Shown here one piece after another: positions 12,275 through 20,644 of a stretch of 23,337 bases of DNA. Each line of letters opens with the position of its first letter. The first letter of the stretch is position 1. Location: contig JAXDOD010000162.1 in NCBI GenBank assembly GCA_034669045.1, forward strand, positions 1 to 23,337, given 5' to 3'. The notes below the pieces were generated by a model. That model was not told the DNA's origin and did not search any database. It saw only the letters and a program-made list of their open reading frames with translations. Both the position numbers and the translations under genes were made by a program. The stretch is from VAZQ01 sp034669045. Its GTDB lineage: Bacteria > Pseudomonadota > Alphaproteobacteria > Rhizobiales > Xanthobacteraceae.

Positions 12275-13801
12275 ATGACACCCATGGCCAATGCGAGCGG
12301 CGGCCGTCTCGACCAGGCGATCGACTTCGCCCGCCGCCGGCCCGGCGCAGTGCTCGCCGGGGTGCTTGGTTTCCATCTGGTCGTGTGGACCATACTGCCG
12401 ATCCTGGTCTGCCCCAATCTGCAGCTCGACCTCTCCGAGGACCTTGCGTTCGGCAAGGAATGGCAGCTCGGCTACTGGAAGCATCCGCCGCTGCCCTGGT
12501 GGCTGGCCGATGTCCTCTTCCGCGTCACCGGCACCGTGGACGCACTCTATATACTCGGCCCGCTGGCGGCGGTGCTGTGCTTCTACGGCGTTTGGCTGCT
12601 GGCGCGCTCGGTCGCGGACGAGATCGAGGCGCTGGTCGCCGTGCTCGCGCTGGAAGCGATCCACTTCTACAATTTTTCGGTGGTGAAGTTCGCCCACGAC
12701 CAGATGCAATTGCCGTTCTGGGCGTTTACCGCACTGTTCTTCCATCGCGCATTGACGCGTGGGCGGACCCTGGACTGGGCGCTCGCCGGCGTTTTCCTCG
12801 CCGGCTCCTTCTGGTCCAAATACGCGGCTTTCGCGCTTGCCGCGACGCTCGGGCTCTTTCTCCTGTTCGATCCGGTGGCGCGGCGCGCGTGGCGCACGAG
12901 CGGGCCCTATGTGATGGCGCTCGCCTTCACGATCGTGATCGCGCCGAATCTCTGGTGGCTGGTGCAGCACGATTTCCTGCCGTTCCTTTACGTCGATGAG
13001 CGCGCCCGGAGCGCGGCGCGCTGGTATCAATACATCGCCTATCCGCTGCAATGGGCCGGCAGTCAGGCCTTGTTCCTGGCGCCCGCCCTCGGATTGCTCA
13101 CGCTGCTCTACCCGCGCGGCGCGCTGCACATCCGGCCGGCGCCGGACGAGACCGCGGCCTTCAACCGCCGCTATGTCACGGCGCTCGCGCTTGGGCCGTT
13201 CCTGGTGACGACCATCGTGGCGGCGGCGCTCGGGCGACTTGCGATCGCGATGTGGGGCTATCCGCTGTGGTCGTTTGCCCCCCTCGCCGTTCTCCTGTGG
13301 ATGCGGCCGGCGCGCGATCCCGCGCGGCTGCGCCGGTTTGCCGCCGGCGTCTTGGCCGCGCTCCTCGCCTACCCCGCCATCTATGCGGCGGTCGAGATCG
13401 GCGAGCCGTTCGTGCGCGACCGGCCGAAGGCGACCCAGTTCCCGGGTGAGGTCATGGCCGACGCGATCACCCGGGCCTGGCGCGAAACCTACGGCACGCC
13501 CCTCGTCTATGCCGGCGGGACCGAGTTCGCCGTGAACAATGTCGCGGTCTATTCCGCGGACCGCCCGCACGTGGTGGTCCATGGCGACCCGAAATTGTCC
13601 CCATGGATCGACATGGACGATCTGCGCCGGCGCGGGGCCGTGCTGGTCTGGGAGGAAGGGCACCCCGGCGCCCACCTGGAGGAATGGCGCAAGGTCTTCG
13701 GCGGCTTCGACATCCAGCCGCCCTTGGTGCTGGCGCGCCAGACCTGGCATCCGGTGCGCCCGGTGCGGATCGTTTACGCTTTCGTTCCTCCACAACCTTG
13801 A
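12275..13801 (+). CDS. ArnT/PMT-like integral membrane glycosyltransferase (GT-C fold)
   Basis: A roughly 508-aa polytopic protein of the PMT_2/ArnT-like GT-C superfamily, which takes sugars from polyprenyl-phosphate donors on the periplasmic side of the inner membrane. After a short cytosolic N terminus, the first helix (about 24-45) leads into a periplasmic loop. That loop has LQLDLSEDLAFGKEWQLGYW and KHPPLPWWLAD (49-79), the loop in which GT-C enzymes place catalytic acidic residues. About ten more hydrophobic helices run to about residue 375, followed by a soluble domain of about 130 residues. The start is uncertain: ATG 12275 is used here, ATG 12284 is equally possible, and neither has a good Shine-Dalgarno. 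Head-to-head placement with the GT2 gene suggests it uses that enzyme's lipid-linked sugar. The acceptor, probably lipid A/LPS or a polysaccharide, is inferred. Confidence 0.87.
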   Translation: MTPMANASGGRLDQAIDFARRRPGAVLAGVLGFHLVVWTILPILVCPNLQLDLSEDLAFGKEWQLGYWKHPPLPWWLADVLFRVTGTVDALYILGPLAAVLCFYGVWLLARSVADEIEALVAVLALEAIHFYNFSVVKFAHDQMQLPFWAFTALFFHRALTRGRTLDWALAGVFLAGSFWSKYAAFALAATLGLFLLFDPVARRAWRTSGPYVMALAFTIVIAPNLWWLVQHDFLPFLYVDERARSAARWYQYIAYPLQWAGSQALFLAPALGLLTLLYPRGALHIRPAPDETAAFNRRYVTALALGPFLVTTIVAAALGRLAIAMWGYPLWSFAPLAVLLWMRPARDPARLRRFAAGVLAALLAYPAIYAAVEIGEPFVRDRPKATQFPGEVMADAITRAWRETYGTPLVYAGGTEFAVNNVAVYSADRPHVVVHGDPKLSPWIDMDDLRRRGAVLVWEEGHPGAHLEEWRKVFGGFDIQPPLVLARQTWHPVRPVRIVYAFVPPQP

Positions 13802-13939
13802 TGAATTGAAATAAAATTCACCGACATATGGTGCTCTCGATCCGAACGCAGGCGCTTGCGCCGGTGATAGGCGTCATAGAGATTGAGCGGGGCCGGCGAA
13901 TCACCGCCGCCGCCCCCGCCGGCCCTGACTGGAAAGCCG

Positions 13940-15400
13940 ATGCGCCTCGGTGCCATCTTCATCGCCGTCTGCATGGTGCTGATCGCCGCTTCCGCCGGCG
14001 CGGTCGTCTACCTCGTCTTCGGCTTCAACATTTCCGAAGCAGTCACCGTGGCGGTCGCGGTCTTGACCGCGCTCGGGCTCTACAACACGGTGTCCACCCG
14101 GGTCGGGGTTCGCGCGGTCGTGGGCAGCCAGCTCCGCGATCTTGCGCGCGGCAGCGCCGACATGGCGCGGCAGGTCGCCGAAATGGGACGCCGCCTGGCG
14201 GCGCTCGAAAGCCGCGTCGAGACGACGCTCGACAAGACGCGGGCCGCGACCGACCCGCTGGCGGTCGAGATCGGCGAGCTCGGCACCCTGGTCAAGCAGC
14301 TCGCGGAAACCGTCGCCGCCCATGAGACGGCGATCGCCGACATCCACGCGCGGCCGGTATCAAGCCCCCTCGCCGCGGTCGAAGCTGCCGCGGCGGATTT
14401 GTCGAAGGCCGCAGCGCCGGCGGCGTCCACGCCGCCCGCCACCGCGGCAACGGCGGCACCCGAGCCTGGCGGCCCGAAGGGCCGCACGGCCGACGACATG
14501 CTGGGACTCATCGGCGGCGCCATCGAGGCCAATCGCGTCGACCTCTATCTGCAGCCGATCGTGACGCTGCCGCAGCGCAAGGTCCGCTACTACGAGGCCA
14601 TGTCGCGGCTGCGCAGCGAGGCCGGAGAAGTGCTGCAGGCCGCCGACTTCATCGCGCAGGCGGAAGCCGGCGGCATGATGCCGAAGATCGACAAGCTCGT
14701 GCTGTTCCGCTGCGTGCAGGTCGTGCGCCGCCTGCTGCTCAAGAACCGCGAGATCGGCCTGTTCTGCAATCTCTCCGGAGCGACGCTGACGGATGCTGGC
14801 GTATTCCCGCAACTGCTCGAGTTCATGGAGGCGAACCGCGCCATCGCGCCATCGATCGCGCTCGAGTTCACGCAGAGCGCGTTGCGCAGCGCCGGCCCGA
14901 TCGAGAACGAGAGCCTTGCGGCGCTGGCCACGCTCGGATTCCGGTTCTCGCTCGACAATCTCACCGACCTGCGCATTGAGCCGCGCGAGCTTGCGACCCG
15001 CGGCTTCCGCTTCGTCAAGGTCCCGGGAAACCTGCTGCTCAACCGCACCGGAACCGTCTCCGGCGATATCCACCACGCCGATCTCTCCGACCTGCTCGGC
15101 CGTTTCGGCATCGATCTCATCGCCGAGAAGATCGAGAGCGAAGGCATGGTGGTCGATCTGCTCGACTACGACGTGCGATACGGCCAGGGTTTTCTGTTCT
15201 CGCCGCCGCGGCCGGTGCGCGCGGAGGCGTTGCAGGGCGTGGCCGACCGCGACGTGGTGGCGCGCGAGGTTCCGGTCGCGGACGAAGGCGCGCTGGCGGG
15301 AGTTTCGGTGCGGGCTGCCGACGAGGTGACCGAGGCCGGCAACGGCAAGCGCACCACCGGCCTGGCGCAACTCGCCCGCGGCGTGACCGGCCGGGCTTGA
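13940..15400 (+). CDS. TipF-like membrane protein with a degenerate EAL domain
   Basis: A 486-aa protein from ATG 13940. A TTG at 13883 would add a Pro-rich 19-residue leader. Two membrane helices come first (about 3-25 and 31-52), then a helical coiled-coil-like region (about 65-140), an Ala/Pro linker (about 145-180) and an EAL domain (about 187-425). This order matches TipF, the Caulobacter c-di-GMP receptor for flagellum positioning. EAL signature residues are only partly kept: EAM replaces EAL (219-221), NLS is kept (277-279), ELTE is EFTQ (309-312), the DDFG loop is DNLT (339-342), K360 is kept, and AEKIE (395-399) is kept. Loss of the second Asp of the DD pair argues against normal phosphodiesterase activity and for a c-di-GMP-binding role. 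cheY nearby fits a motility theme. Confidence 0.82.
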   Translation: MRLGAIFIAVCMVLIAASAGAVVYLVFGFNISEAVTVAVAVLTALGLYNTVSTRVGVRAVVGSQLRDLARGSADMARQVAEMGRRLAALESRVETTLDKTRAATDPLAVEIGELGTLVKQLAETVAAHETAIADIHARPVSSPLAAVEAAAADLSKAAAPAASTPPATAATAAPEPGGPKGRTADDMLGLIGGAIEANRVDLYLQPIVTLPQRKVRYYEAMSRLRSEAGEVLQAADFIAQAEAGGMMPKIDKLVLFRCVQVVRRLLLKNREIGLFCNLSGATLTDAGVFPQLLEFMEANRAIAPSIALEFTQSALRSAGPIENESLAALATLGFRFSLDNLTDLRIEPRELATRGFRFVKVPGNLLLNRTGTVSGDIHHADLSDLLGRFGIDLIAEKIESEGMVVDLLDYDVRYGQGFLFSPPRPVRAEALQGVADRDVVAREVPVADEGALAGVSVRAADEVTEAGNGKRTTGLAQLARGVTGRA

Positions 15401-15447
15401 AACGCCGCAACGGATCGTCTGGTATCATTTCTCCGTCCATCGCCCCC

Positions 15448-16314
15448 ATGCCCGTCACGCCCGCCTTCAGTCATCATTTCTCCACGCTTGCCTCCGCCTA
15501 CGACGCCGTCCTGTGCGACGTCTGGGGCGTCGTGCACAACGGGGTGGCCGCCACGCCGGAGGCCTGCGATGCCCTGATCCGGTTCCGCGGCCAGGGCGGC
15601 AGGGTCGTCCTGATCACCAATGCGCCGCGCCCGGGCGAGGTGGTGAAAGGCTTCCTCGACAAGCTCCAGGTCCCGCGCGAGGCCTATGACGGCATCGTGA
15701 GCTCCGGCGACGTGACGCGCACCGTCGTCGCCGAGCGCGCCGGCCAAGACGTCTTTCATGTCGGTCCGGAGCGCGACCTGCCGATCTTCGACGACCTCGG
15801 TGTGCGTCTCGTGCCGGTCGAGCGCGCGGACTTCGTGGTCTGTTCCGGCCTGTTCGACGACACCACCGAGACGCCGGAGGATTACGATCTGCTGATTGCA
15901 CGGATGCGCGCGCGCGGCCTGTTGATGGTCTGCGCCAATCCCGACGTCGTGGTCGAGCGCGGCGAGCATCTGGTCTATTGCGCGGGCGCCATCGCCGACC
16001 GCTATGCCGCCGCCGGGGGCGAGGTGCTCTATGCCGGCAAGCCGCACCGGCCGATCTACGAGCAGGCGATCGAGGCGGTGGAGCGGCTGCGCGGTCGGCC
16101 CGTCGATCCCGGCCGCGTGCTCGCGATCGGCGATTCGGTGCGCACCGACCTTAAGGGCGCCGCCGCCTTCGGGATCGACTGCCTGTTCGTGACCGCGGGC
16201 ATCCACGCCGAGGAGCTGGGCGGGCGCGAGCGGCCGGACGCCTCCGCGCTCGGCGAGATCTTCGCGGCGGCGGGGACCTACCCGAAGGCCGTGATGCGGC
16301 GGCTGGCGTGGTAG
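15448..16314 (+). CDS. HAD-superfamily class IIA hydrolase (TIGR01459-like)
   Basis: A 288-aa HAD phosphatase of the NagD-like class IIA group. It belongs to the subfamily in which motif I reads DVWGVVHNG (24-32), a Trp replacing the usual second Asp region. Motif II is VVLITNAPRP (53-62). The C2-type cap follows (about 80-200). The motif III lysine lies in YAGKPHRPIYE, and motif IV is AIGDSVRTDLKGA, with the metal-binding Asp. Such proteins dephosphorylate small phosphorylated metabolites; this subfamily is common beside ribF in alphaproteobacteria, and its substrate is undefined. The ATG at 15448 is chosen although it has no Shine-Dalgarno. The frame is open back to a TTG overlapping the EAL gene's stop, so translational coupling is possible. 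The gene converges on cheY with only 7 bp between stops. Confidence 0.88.
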   Translation: MPVTPAFSHHFSTLASAYDAVLCDVWGVVHNGVAATPEACDALIRFRGQGGRVVLITNAPRPGEVVKGFLDKLQVPREAYDGIVSSGDVTRTVVAERAGQDVFHVGPERDLPIFDDLGVRLVPVERADFVVCSGLFDDTTETPEDYDLLIARMRARGLLMVCANPDVVVERGEHLVYCAGAIADRYAAAGGEVLYAGKPHRPIYEQAIEAVERLRGRPVDPGRVLAIGDSVRTDLKGAAAFGIDCLFVTAGIHAEELGGRERPDASALGEIFAAAGTYPKAVMRRLAW

Positions 16315-16321
16315 GCGGGGA

Positions 16322-16732
16322 CTACGCCGCTTGCGGGGGCGGCGACGCCTCGTCGGGGAAGACCGCCGCGATCTTCTGCTGCAGGGTCTGCGCGTTGAAC
16401 GGTTTGACGATGTAGTTGTCGACGCCGGCCTTCTTGGCCGCGATCACGTTCTCGGTCTTGGACTCCGCGGTGACCATGATGAATGGAGTCTTGCCGAGCG
16501 ACGGGTCGGCGCGGACCTCCTTGAGCAGGTCGTAGCCCGTCATCGGCTCCATGTTCCAGTCCGAGATCACCAGCCCATACTTCTTCGCGCGCAGCTTGAG
16601 CAGCGCCGCGGAGCCGTCGGTGGCGTCGTCGACGTTCTCGAAACCTAATTGTTTCAAGAGGTTGCGGATGATGCGGACCATCGTGTTGTAATCGTCGACG
16701 ATGAGGATCGGCATCGACAGATCAGCAGCCAT
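16322..16732 (-). CDS. cheY: CheY-type single-domain chemotaxis response regulator
   Basis: A 136-aa receiver domain with no output domain, very like enterobacterial CheY. The acidic pocket is IVDDYNTM (Asp13, Asp14), the phosphoacceptor is Asp58 in VISDWNMEPMTG (55-66), and the switch residues are Thr88 (MVTAES) and Tyr107. The conserved Lys110 lies in YIVKPF (107-112). The RNLLKQLGFENVDDATDG stretch is also CheY-like. When phosphorylated it would bind the flagellar switch FliM, or act as a phosphate sink. A Pro/Ala tail (DEASPPPQAA) extends past the domain. The ATG at 16732 has GGGGA 4 nt and GGAG 9 nt upstream; the longer open frame upstream is not credible. No other che genes are in the window, so it is an orphan copy and its partner kinase is unknown. 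Confidence 0.9.
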   Translation of the reverse strand: MAADLSMPILIVDDYNTMVRIIRNLLKQLGFENVDDATDGSAALLKLRAKKYGLVISDWNMEPMTGYDLLKEVRADPSLGKTPFIMVTAESKTENVIAAKKAGVDNYIVKPFNAQTLQQKIAAVFPDEASPPPQAA

Positions 16733-17153
16733 CTTTCCCCGCTCCCTCGGGCGCGACCGGGCGGGTGAGCGCCGCCGGTCACCGGAAACCTTCTTGGAGG
16801 CAAGTTTCTGCTGGCCGAGACCATCTCGGACCCTCACTCCGGATGACCCCTAGCAAAGGCCGTTGAATATCTGGTTAATTGTCGGATAGGGTCTTGGTTT
16901 GAATTCGAACCAGGCACTACCACCATTGCAATTGTGAGGTGGTTTTCGACGACTCTCACAAAATCTCGGAAGGGCCGTCTCGATGTCGCACGGATCGCCG
17001 GGGAGAAAGTCAATCCTGCGGGCGGCTCCGTAAATTCTCCGTCAGGAGCCCTTGGTGAACCGTGTCTCGAGCAACCCGATCCCAAACAAAGATGCTGAAG
17101 TCTTCCGGCCTCAAGGGCTTTAGGATGCATCGGATTTTTACGGGCGTCGACCA
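16733..17153. other. AT-rich divergent intergenic region between cheY and the methyltransferase
   Basis: 421 bp with unusually low GC for this window (16861-16920 counts 26 G/C of 60). It contains a 16-bp near-palindrome, GGTTTGAATTCGAACC at 16896-16911 (one mismatched pair), and presumably both promoters. No credible reading frame or RNA gene was found. The composition continues into the methyltransferase gene, suggesting the block arrived together. Confidence 0.5.
16896..16911. promoter_or_regulatory. 16-bp near-palindrome in the cheY/methyltransferase spacer
   Basis: GGTTTGAATTCGAACC is symmetric about 16903/16904 with a single mismatched pair. It is about 165 bp upstream of cheY and could be an operator. 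The resemblance to a tRNA T-arm is superficial. Confidence 0.3.
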
Positions 17154-18500
17154 ATGACCGGAACGGCCGGCTTGCTCTCGCGCATGAAGGCCGCCCTTCC
17201 AAGCGGATTCAAAATCCCGTTCGTTTATGCGGTCGCGCCGTTCAGCCCGTATTACCGGGCGCGGATGCGCAAAATGCACCTGGACTGGCGGACGCGCCGC
17301 CGCGACTTAGAAGCTGAGAAACGAATCGTGGCGGCACAGGTCGCAGAGAACGAGCGCCTTGCCAAAAAGGCCCAACAATTCAAGGTATCTAAAGTTGCGG
17401 CGCGCACATCGCTAAAACACTATCAGGCCGCCCAGGCGCTCGCCATGGAGCACGCCGGCCCACCGGCCATCGTGCCGCCATCGATCCGCGAAGATATCGT
17501 TGGTGATTACTGGGCCACAAACCGCAAGGGGCCTATTCCGGTCACTTGGATGGATCACCCCATCGTCGCGGAGCACGTTCGGCGGCGGGTGACGGGCGAT
17601 CCGCACCTTGGGACCATGGAGTTCTTCCGGCGAAAGTATTTCCCCGAGCCGCTGGACCTATGCCTATCGCTCGGCTGCGGAACCGGCCAATTCGAGCGCG
17701 ATGCCATCAGCGTCGGCTTCGCGCGATGCTTTCATGCCAACGATGTCTCCGCGCCAGCGATCGCCACGGCGAAACGCAAGGCGAGCGAGACCGGGCTCGA
17801 CCGCAGGATCGAATACAGCGCCCTCGATCTCAACCAAGCCACGCTGCCTCGCAACACGTATGACGCCATCTTCGTCCTGTCGGCGGCGCACCATGTTTTC
17901 GAGCTGGAGCACTTGTTCGCCCAATGCCATGCGGCTTTGAAGCCTGGCGGGATTTTTGTTCTGGACGAATATATCGGCCCGAGCCGGTTCCAGACTGCCC
18001 CCAATGTACTTGCGATCATCAACGATCTACTGGCCACTTTGCCGCCTCGACTGCGGCGGAATCTATTCACTCGGGACGGTGCCACCATCAACGGATATAC
18101 CCCGTGCTCGATCAGCCATTTCGAGAGGACGGACCCATCTGAGGCCATTCGGTCAGCGGAGATTATGCCGATCCTGCGGCTCTATTTCGACGTGGCGGAG
18201 TTCCGGCCCTATGGCGGCGCGCTCCTGCATATGCTGCTGACCGGCATTGTCGGGAATTTCGACGAAGACGACGAGCGCGATGCCGCAGTGCTGGACGTGC
18301 TCTGCAAATTCGAACAGCATCTTGAAGCGGCAGGCATCATCGAAAGCGACTTCGCGGCCATCGTTGCAAGGCCAAGAGCCGATATCGTCGTTCCTCCGTT
18401 GCAGTTCACCCCGAAACAGCCCCGCCAAGCCGCCAAGGCCGGCGCAAAGAAGCGACGCAAGCGCCCCGCCTCCGTGCCGCCCCGCAAGCGACGTCGCTAG
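17154..18500 (+). CDS. Class I SAM-dependent methyltransferase with long N- and C-terminal extensions
   Basis: A 448-aa protein. The core is a Rossmann-fold methyltransferase (about 165-275). Motif I is LCLSLGCGTGQFERD (169-183), the adenine-binding acidic residue region is CFHANDVS (192-199), SALDLN is at 222-227, motif IV is YDAIFVLSAAHHV (236-248), and LKPGGIFVLDEYIGP is at 262-276. Before it lie about 160 residues, including a charged helix (about 38-75) likely to be coiled-coil. After it comes a helical domain, then a Lys/Arg/Pro tail (QAAKAGAKKRRKRP onward) that could bind nucleic acid or acidic polymer. The substrate is unknown; similar methyltransferases occur in surface-glycan loci. 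GC is visibly lower than in flanking ribF (17341-17400 is 50%, against 75% at 19081-19140), suggesting acquisition. The ATG at 17154 has only a weak ribosome binding site. Confidence 0.85.
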   Translation: MTGTAGLLSRMKAALPSGFKIPFVYAVAPFSPYYRARMRKMHLDWRTRRRDLEAEKRIVAAQVAENERLAKKAQQFKVSKVAARTSLKHYQAAQALAMEHAGPPAIVPPSIREDIVGDYWATNRKGPIPVTWMDHPIVAEHVRRRVTGDPHLGTMEFFRRKYFPEPLDLCLSLGCGTGQFERDAISVGFARCFHANDVSAPAIATAKRKASETGLDRRIEYSALDLNQATLPRNTYDAIFVLSAAHHVFELEHLFAQCHAALKPGGIFVLDEYIGPSRFQTAPNVLAIINDLLATLPPRLRRNLFTRDGATINGYTPCSISHFERTDPSEAIRSAEIMPILRLYFDVAEFRPYGGALLHMLLTGIVGNFDEDDERDAAVLDVLCKFEQHLEAAGIIESDFAAIVARPRADIVVPPLQFTPKQPRQAAKAGAKKRRKRPASVPPRKRRR

Positions 18501-18672
18501 CCGGGCCATGACACGCTCCAAATGTTGGATTAGCTATGCGGATGCGCCGCCTGCCGCCTGCCTTGGGGAATTCCTTGAACGACATCCTGGCTCTCGACCA
18601 AGCCGCAGCCGCGGGCGCAGCCGGGAAATGCCGCCGGCGGGCGTCGTGCCGGCCGCGGAGGCCGTGCCGGCG

Positions 18673-19653
18673 ATGACCGAGCGCCCGCCTTTCCTGATTC
18701 AGCACGGCGCCGTGCCGCCGGGCCCGGGACTGGCCGGCGCGGTCGTCGCGATAGGCAATTTCGACGGCGTGCATCGCGGCCACCGCGCCGTGATCGCGGC
18801 GGCGCTAGCGCGCGCGCAGGCGCTCGGCCGTCCGGCCGCGGCGCTGACCTTCGAGCCGCATCCGCGGAGCTTCTTGCGGCCGCAGGAGCCGCTGTTCCGG
18901 CTCACCGACGAGCGCGCGAAGCTGCGCCTGTTCGCGGCCACCGGCCTGACCGGGGCGATCGTGCTCAAGTTCGACGCCGCGCTGGCGGAGCCGCCGCCCG
19001 AGGATTTCGTCAACGATATTCTGGTCGAGCGGCTGGGCATCGCGGGCGCCGCCATCGGCTTCGATTTCCGGTTCGGCAAGAACCGCACCGGCACCCCGGA
19101 CCTGCTGTCCGCCCGCGGCGCGCAACGCGGTTTTGCGGTCGACGTCGTGCCGGCGGTGGAGAGTGACGGGACGCGCATTTCGTCCGGCGTGATCCGGGAG
19201 GCGCTCGCGGCCGGGCACGTCGCGGAGGCGAACAGGCACCTCGGCTACCCCTGGTTCGTGAGCGGCGAGGTGGTGCACGGGGATAAGCGCGGCCGCGCGC
19301 TTGGCTATCCGACCGCGAATCTGCGGCTCGACCCCACATGCGGGCTCCGGCACGGCATCTATGCGGTGCGGGTGGGCATCGGCGAGCGCCGCTATGACGG
19401 TGTCGCGAGCTTCGGCCGCCGCCCGATGTTCGACGTCGGGACCGTGCTGCTCGAGGTCTTCCTGTTCGACTTCAGCGGGGATCTGTACGGAACGTCGATC
19501 GACGTCGCGTTCATCGAGTGGATCCGGCACGAGCTTAATTTCGAAACGGTCGATGACCTGGTGCGCCGCATGGACGAGGACAGCCGGCTTGCCCGCATCG
19601 CGCTGGAGCGCGCCCAGGATGCGTTTCCGCGGCTTGGAGTCCTGCCGGGCTAG
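18673..19653 (+). CDS. ribF: Bifunctional riboflavin kinase / FAD synthetase
   Basis: A 326-aa enzyme making FMN from riboflavin and then FAD from FMN. The N-terminal nucleotidyltransferase (FAD synthetase) module has VVAIGNFDGVHRGHRAVI (24-41), which includes the HxGH-type motif, then TFEPHPRSF (59-67) and RISSGVIREAL (168-178). The C-terminal flavokinase module (about 190-315) has HGDKRGRALGYPTANLRL (202-219, the GRxLGxPTAN signature), YDGVASFGRRPMFD (241-254) and the catalytic-region LLEVFLFDF. Length and order are normal for bacterial RibF. The ATG at 18673 is chosen, with GGAG about 11 nt upstream. In-frame ATGs at 18628 and 18508 give Ala/Pro-rich leaders unlikely to be translated. ribF is usually followed by ileS; here a leftward three-gene block intervenes. 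Confidence 0.95.
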   Translation: MTERPPFLIQHGAVPPGPGLAGAVVAIGNFDGVHRGHRAVIAAALARAQALGRPAAALTFEPHPRSFLRPQEPLFRLTDERAKLRLFAATGLTGAIVLKFDAALAEPPPEDFVNDILVERLGIAGAAIGFDFRFGKNRTGTPDLLSARGAQRGFAVDVVPAVESDGTRISSGVIREALAAGHVAEANRHLGYPWFVSGEVVHGDKRGRALGYPTANLRLDPTCGLRHGIYAVRVGIGERRYDGVASFGRRPMFDVGTVLLEVFLFDFSGDLYGTSIDVAFIEWIRHELNFETVDDLVRRMDEDSRLARIALERAQDAFPRLGVLPG

Positions 19654-19689
19654 GTTTCGGGTCGTGTCAAGTAGGAATCGGGCGAGGCC

Positions 19690-20148
19690 TTAGCCCTCGG
19701 TGAGGTCGTCATCGGCGCTCGGCTGCCGGTGGCCGACCCATTCCCGCGCCAGCCCTGCAGCCAGAATGCCGACCGCGGCCAGGGGAAGGAGCTTGCGCCA
19801 GCCGATGGCGCGCCCGACCTGCATCCCGATGCCGAGGTATCTTGCGTCGAGCCAGGGCATGTTGCTGCGCAACGCAAGCTCCTGCCGGGCGCGCTCCACC
19901 GTCTGGTTATGCGCGACCACACAGCAGATCAGGGCGAAGATGGCGATGGCCAGGAACAGCGCGACGAGGATCAAGGCCGCCGTCAACGGGCTGTAATGCT
20001 GCGCCAGCCAGATGAACAAAGCGAAAAGGATAAAACTGGTGGCCACAAGGGCGGCGAAGGCGGCGATGGCCGCGCAGATGACAACTCTGGAGCTGAGGCC
20101 TGTTTTGGATTTGGCCTGCAGCTCCAGATAACGGCGCAAACCGTTCAT
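19690..20148 (-). CDS. Small integral membrane protein, holin-X (PF07332)-like
   Basis: A 152-aa membrane protein. A short basic cytosolic N terminus (MNGLRRYLELQAKSKTGLSS) precedes two closely spaced helices (about 22-48 and 53-79) and a cytosolic helical loop. A third hydrophobic segment follows (about 118-133, LLPLAAVGILAAGLA), then an acidic tail. This topology and the partner DUF883 gene fit the so-called phage holin superfamily III/holin-X proteins. These are common chromosomal proteins beside DUF883 genes and are not evidence of a prophage. It lies 38 bp downstream of the DUF883 gene on the same strand, presumably in one operon. Function is unknown; a membrane-stress or envelope role is often assumed. 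The family call is by overall pattern only. Confidence 0.7.
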   Translation of the reverse strand: MNGLRRYLELQAKSKTGLSSRVVICAAIAAFAALVATSFILFALFIWLAQHYSPLTAALILVALFLAIAIFALICCVVAHNQTVERARQELALRSNMPWLDARYLGIGMQVGRAIGWRKLLPLAAVGILAAGLAREWVGHRQPSADDDLTEG

Positions 20149-20186
20149 CGTGCCCTCGCTGCGCTAACGCTAATTTCACTCAGCGA

Positions 20187-20576
20187 TTAGCGCCGCCAGG
20201 TGGCGCCGAACAGGAACCCGATCGCGGCCGCGAGCGCCAGGGTCGTGTAGGGCCGCTTCCTGAGCGACTCGTCGATGGCATCGACCATGTTGTCGCCGAC
20301 TTCGCGCACCGCGCCGACGGCTTCCATGCCCTTGTCCTGGACCTCCGAGACGACGCCTTCCACGTTCGACCGGGCCTTGCTCCAGGCGGCGCTACCACGC
20401 CGGGCCAGAATGTCGCCGATCTGCGAGGTGAGCTGGGTGACGTCGTCGCGCAGTGCTGCGAGATCAGCCTGGACGTCGCCGGACGCTGCCGAGGTAGCTT
20501 TCGTGGTCTCGCGGACCGCTTCCTTGGCCTCTTTGGCCGTATCGCGCGCCATATTGGACATGTTGGTCATGGTCAT
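20187..20576 (-). CDS. DUF883 (ElaB/YqjD-like) membrane-anchored protein
   Basis: A 129-aa protein with a long charged amphipathic helical region (about 10-105) and a single C-terminal membrane anchor, RKRPYTTLALAAAIGFLFGA (106-125), ending in RR. That is the DUF883 hallmark (basic residues plus Pro, then a Gly-rich helix, then Arg). The E. coli relatives ElaB, YqjD and YgaM are inner-membrane tail-anchored proteins that associate with ribosomes and are induced in stationary phase or stress. A Met-rich N terminus (MTMTNMSNMA) is notable. The ATG at 20576 is supported by GGGAG 7 nt upstream. It is probably cotranscribed with the holin-X-like gene and may follow the AI-2E transporter gene 68 bp upstream. 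Confidence 0.87.
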   Translation of the reverse strand: MTMTNMSNMARDTAKEAKEAVRETTKATSAASGDVQADLAALRDDVTQLTSQIGDILARRGSAAWSKARSNVEGVVSEVQDKGMEAVGAVREVGDNMVDAIDESLRKRPYTTLALAAAIGFLFGATWRR

Positions 20577-20644
20577 GAAGCTACTCCCGTGCATGGATGA
20601 ACATCTGTGGGTCGCTAACCGGCCATCGTCGCAAAAGTTCCGTG

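Noticed and set aside
12161..13795. A 544-codon minus-strand open frame opposite the ArnT/PMT-like gene
   Set aside because: The translation is Arg/Gly/Glu-rich and low in hydrophobic residues, with no motif; the plus strand encodes a recognisable polytopic glycosyltransferase.
16896..16911. tRNA T-arm-like sequence followed by ACCACCA in the cheY/methyltransferase spacer
   Set aside because: No 5-bp T-stem with a 7-nt loop can be formed on either strand, and no acceptor, D or anticodon arms are present; kept only as a near-palindrome.
19690..20148. Holin-like gene as a sign of a prophage
   Set aside because: Holin-X family members beside DUF883 genes are ordinary chromosomal genes; no lysin, capsid, tail or integrase genes are present.
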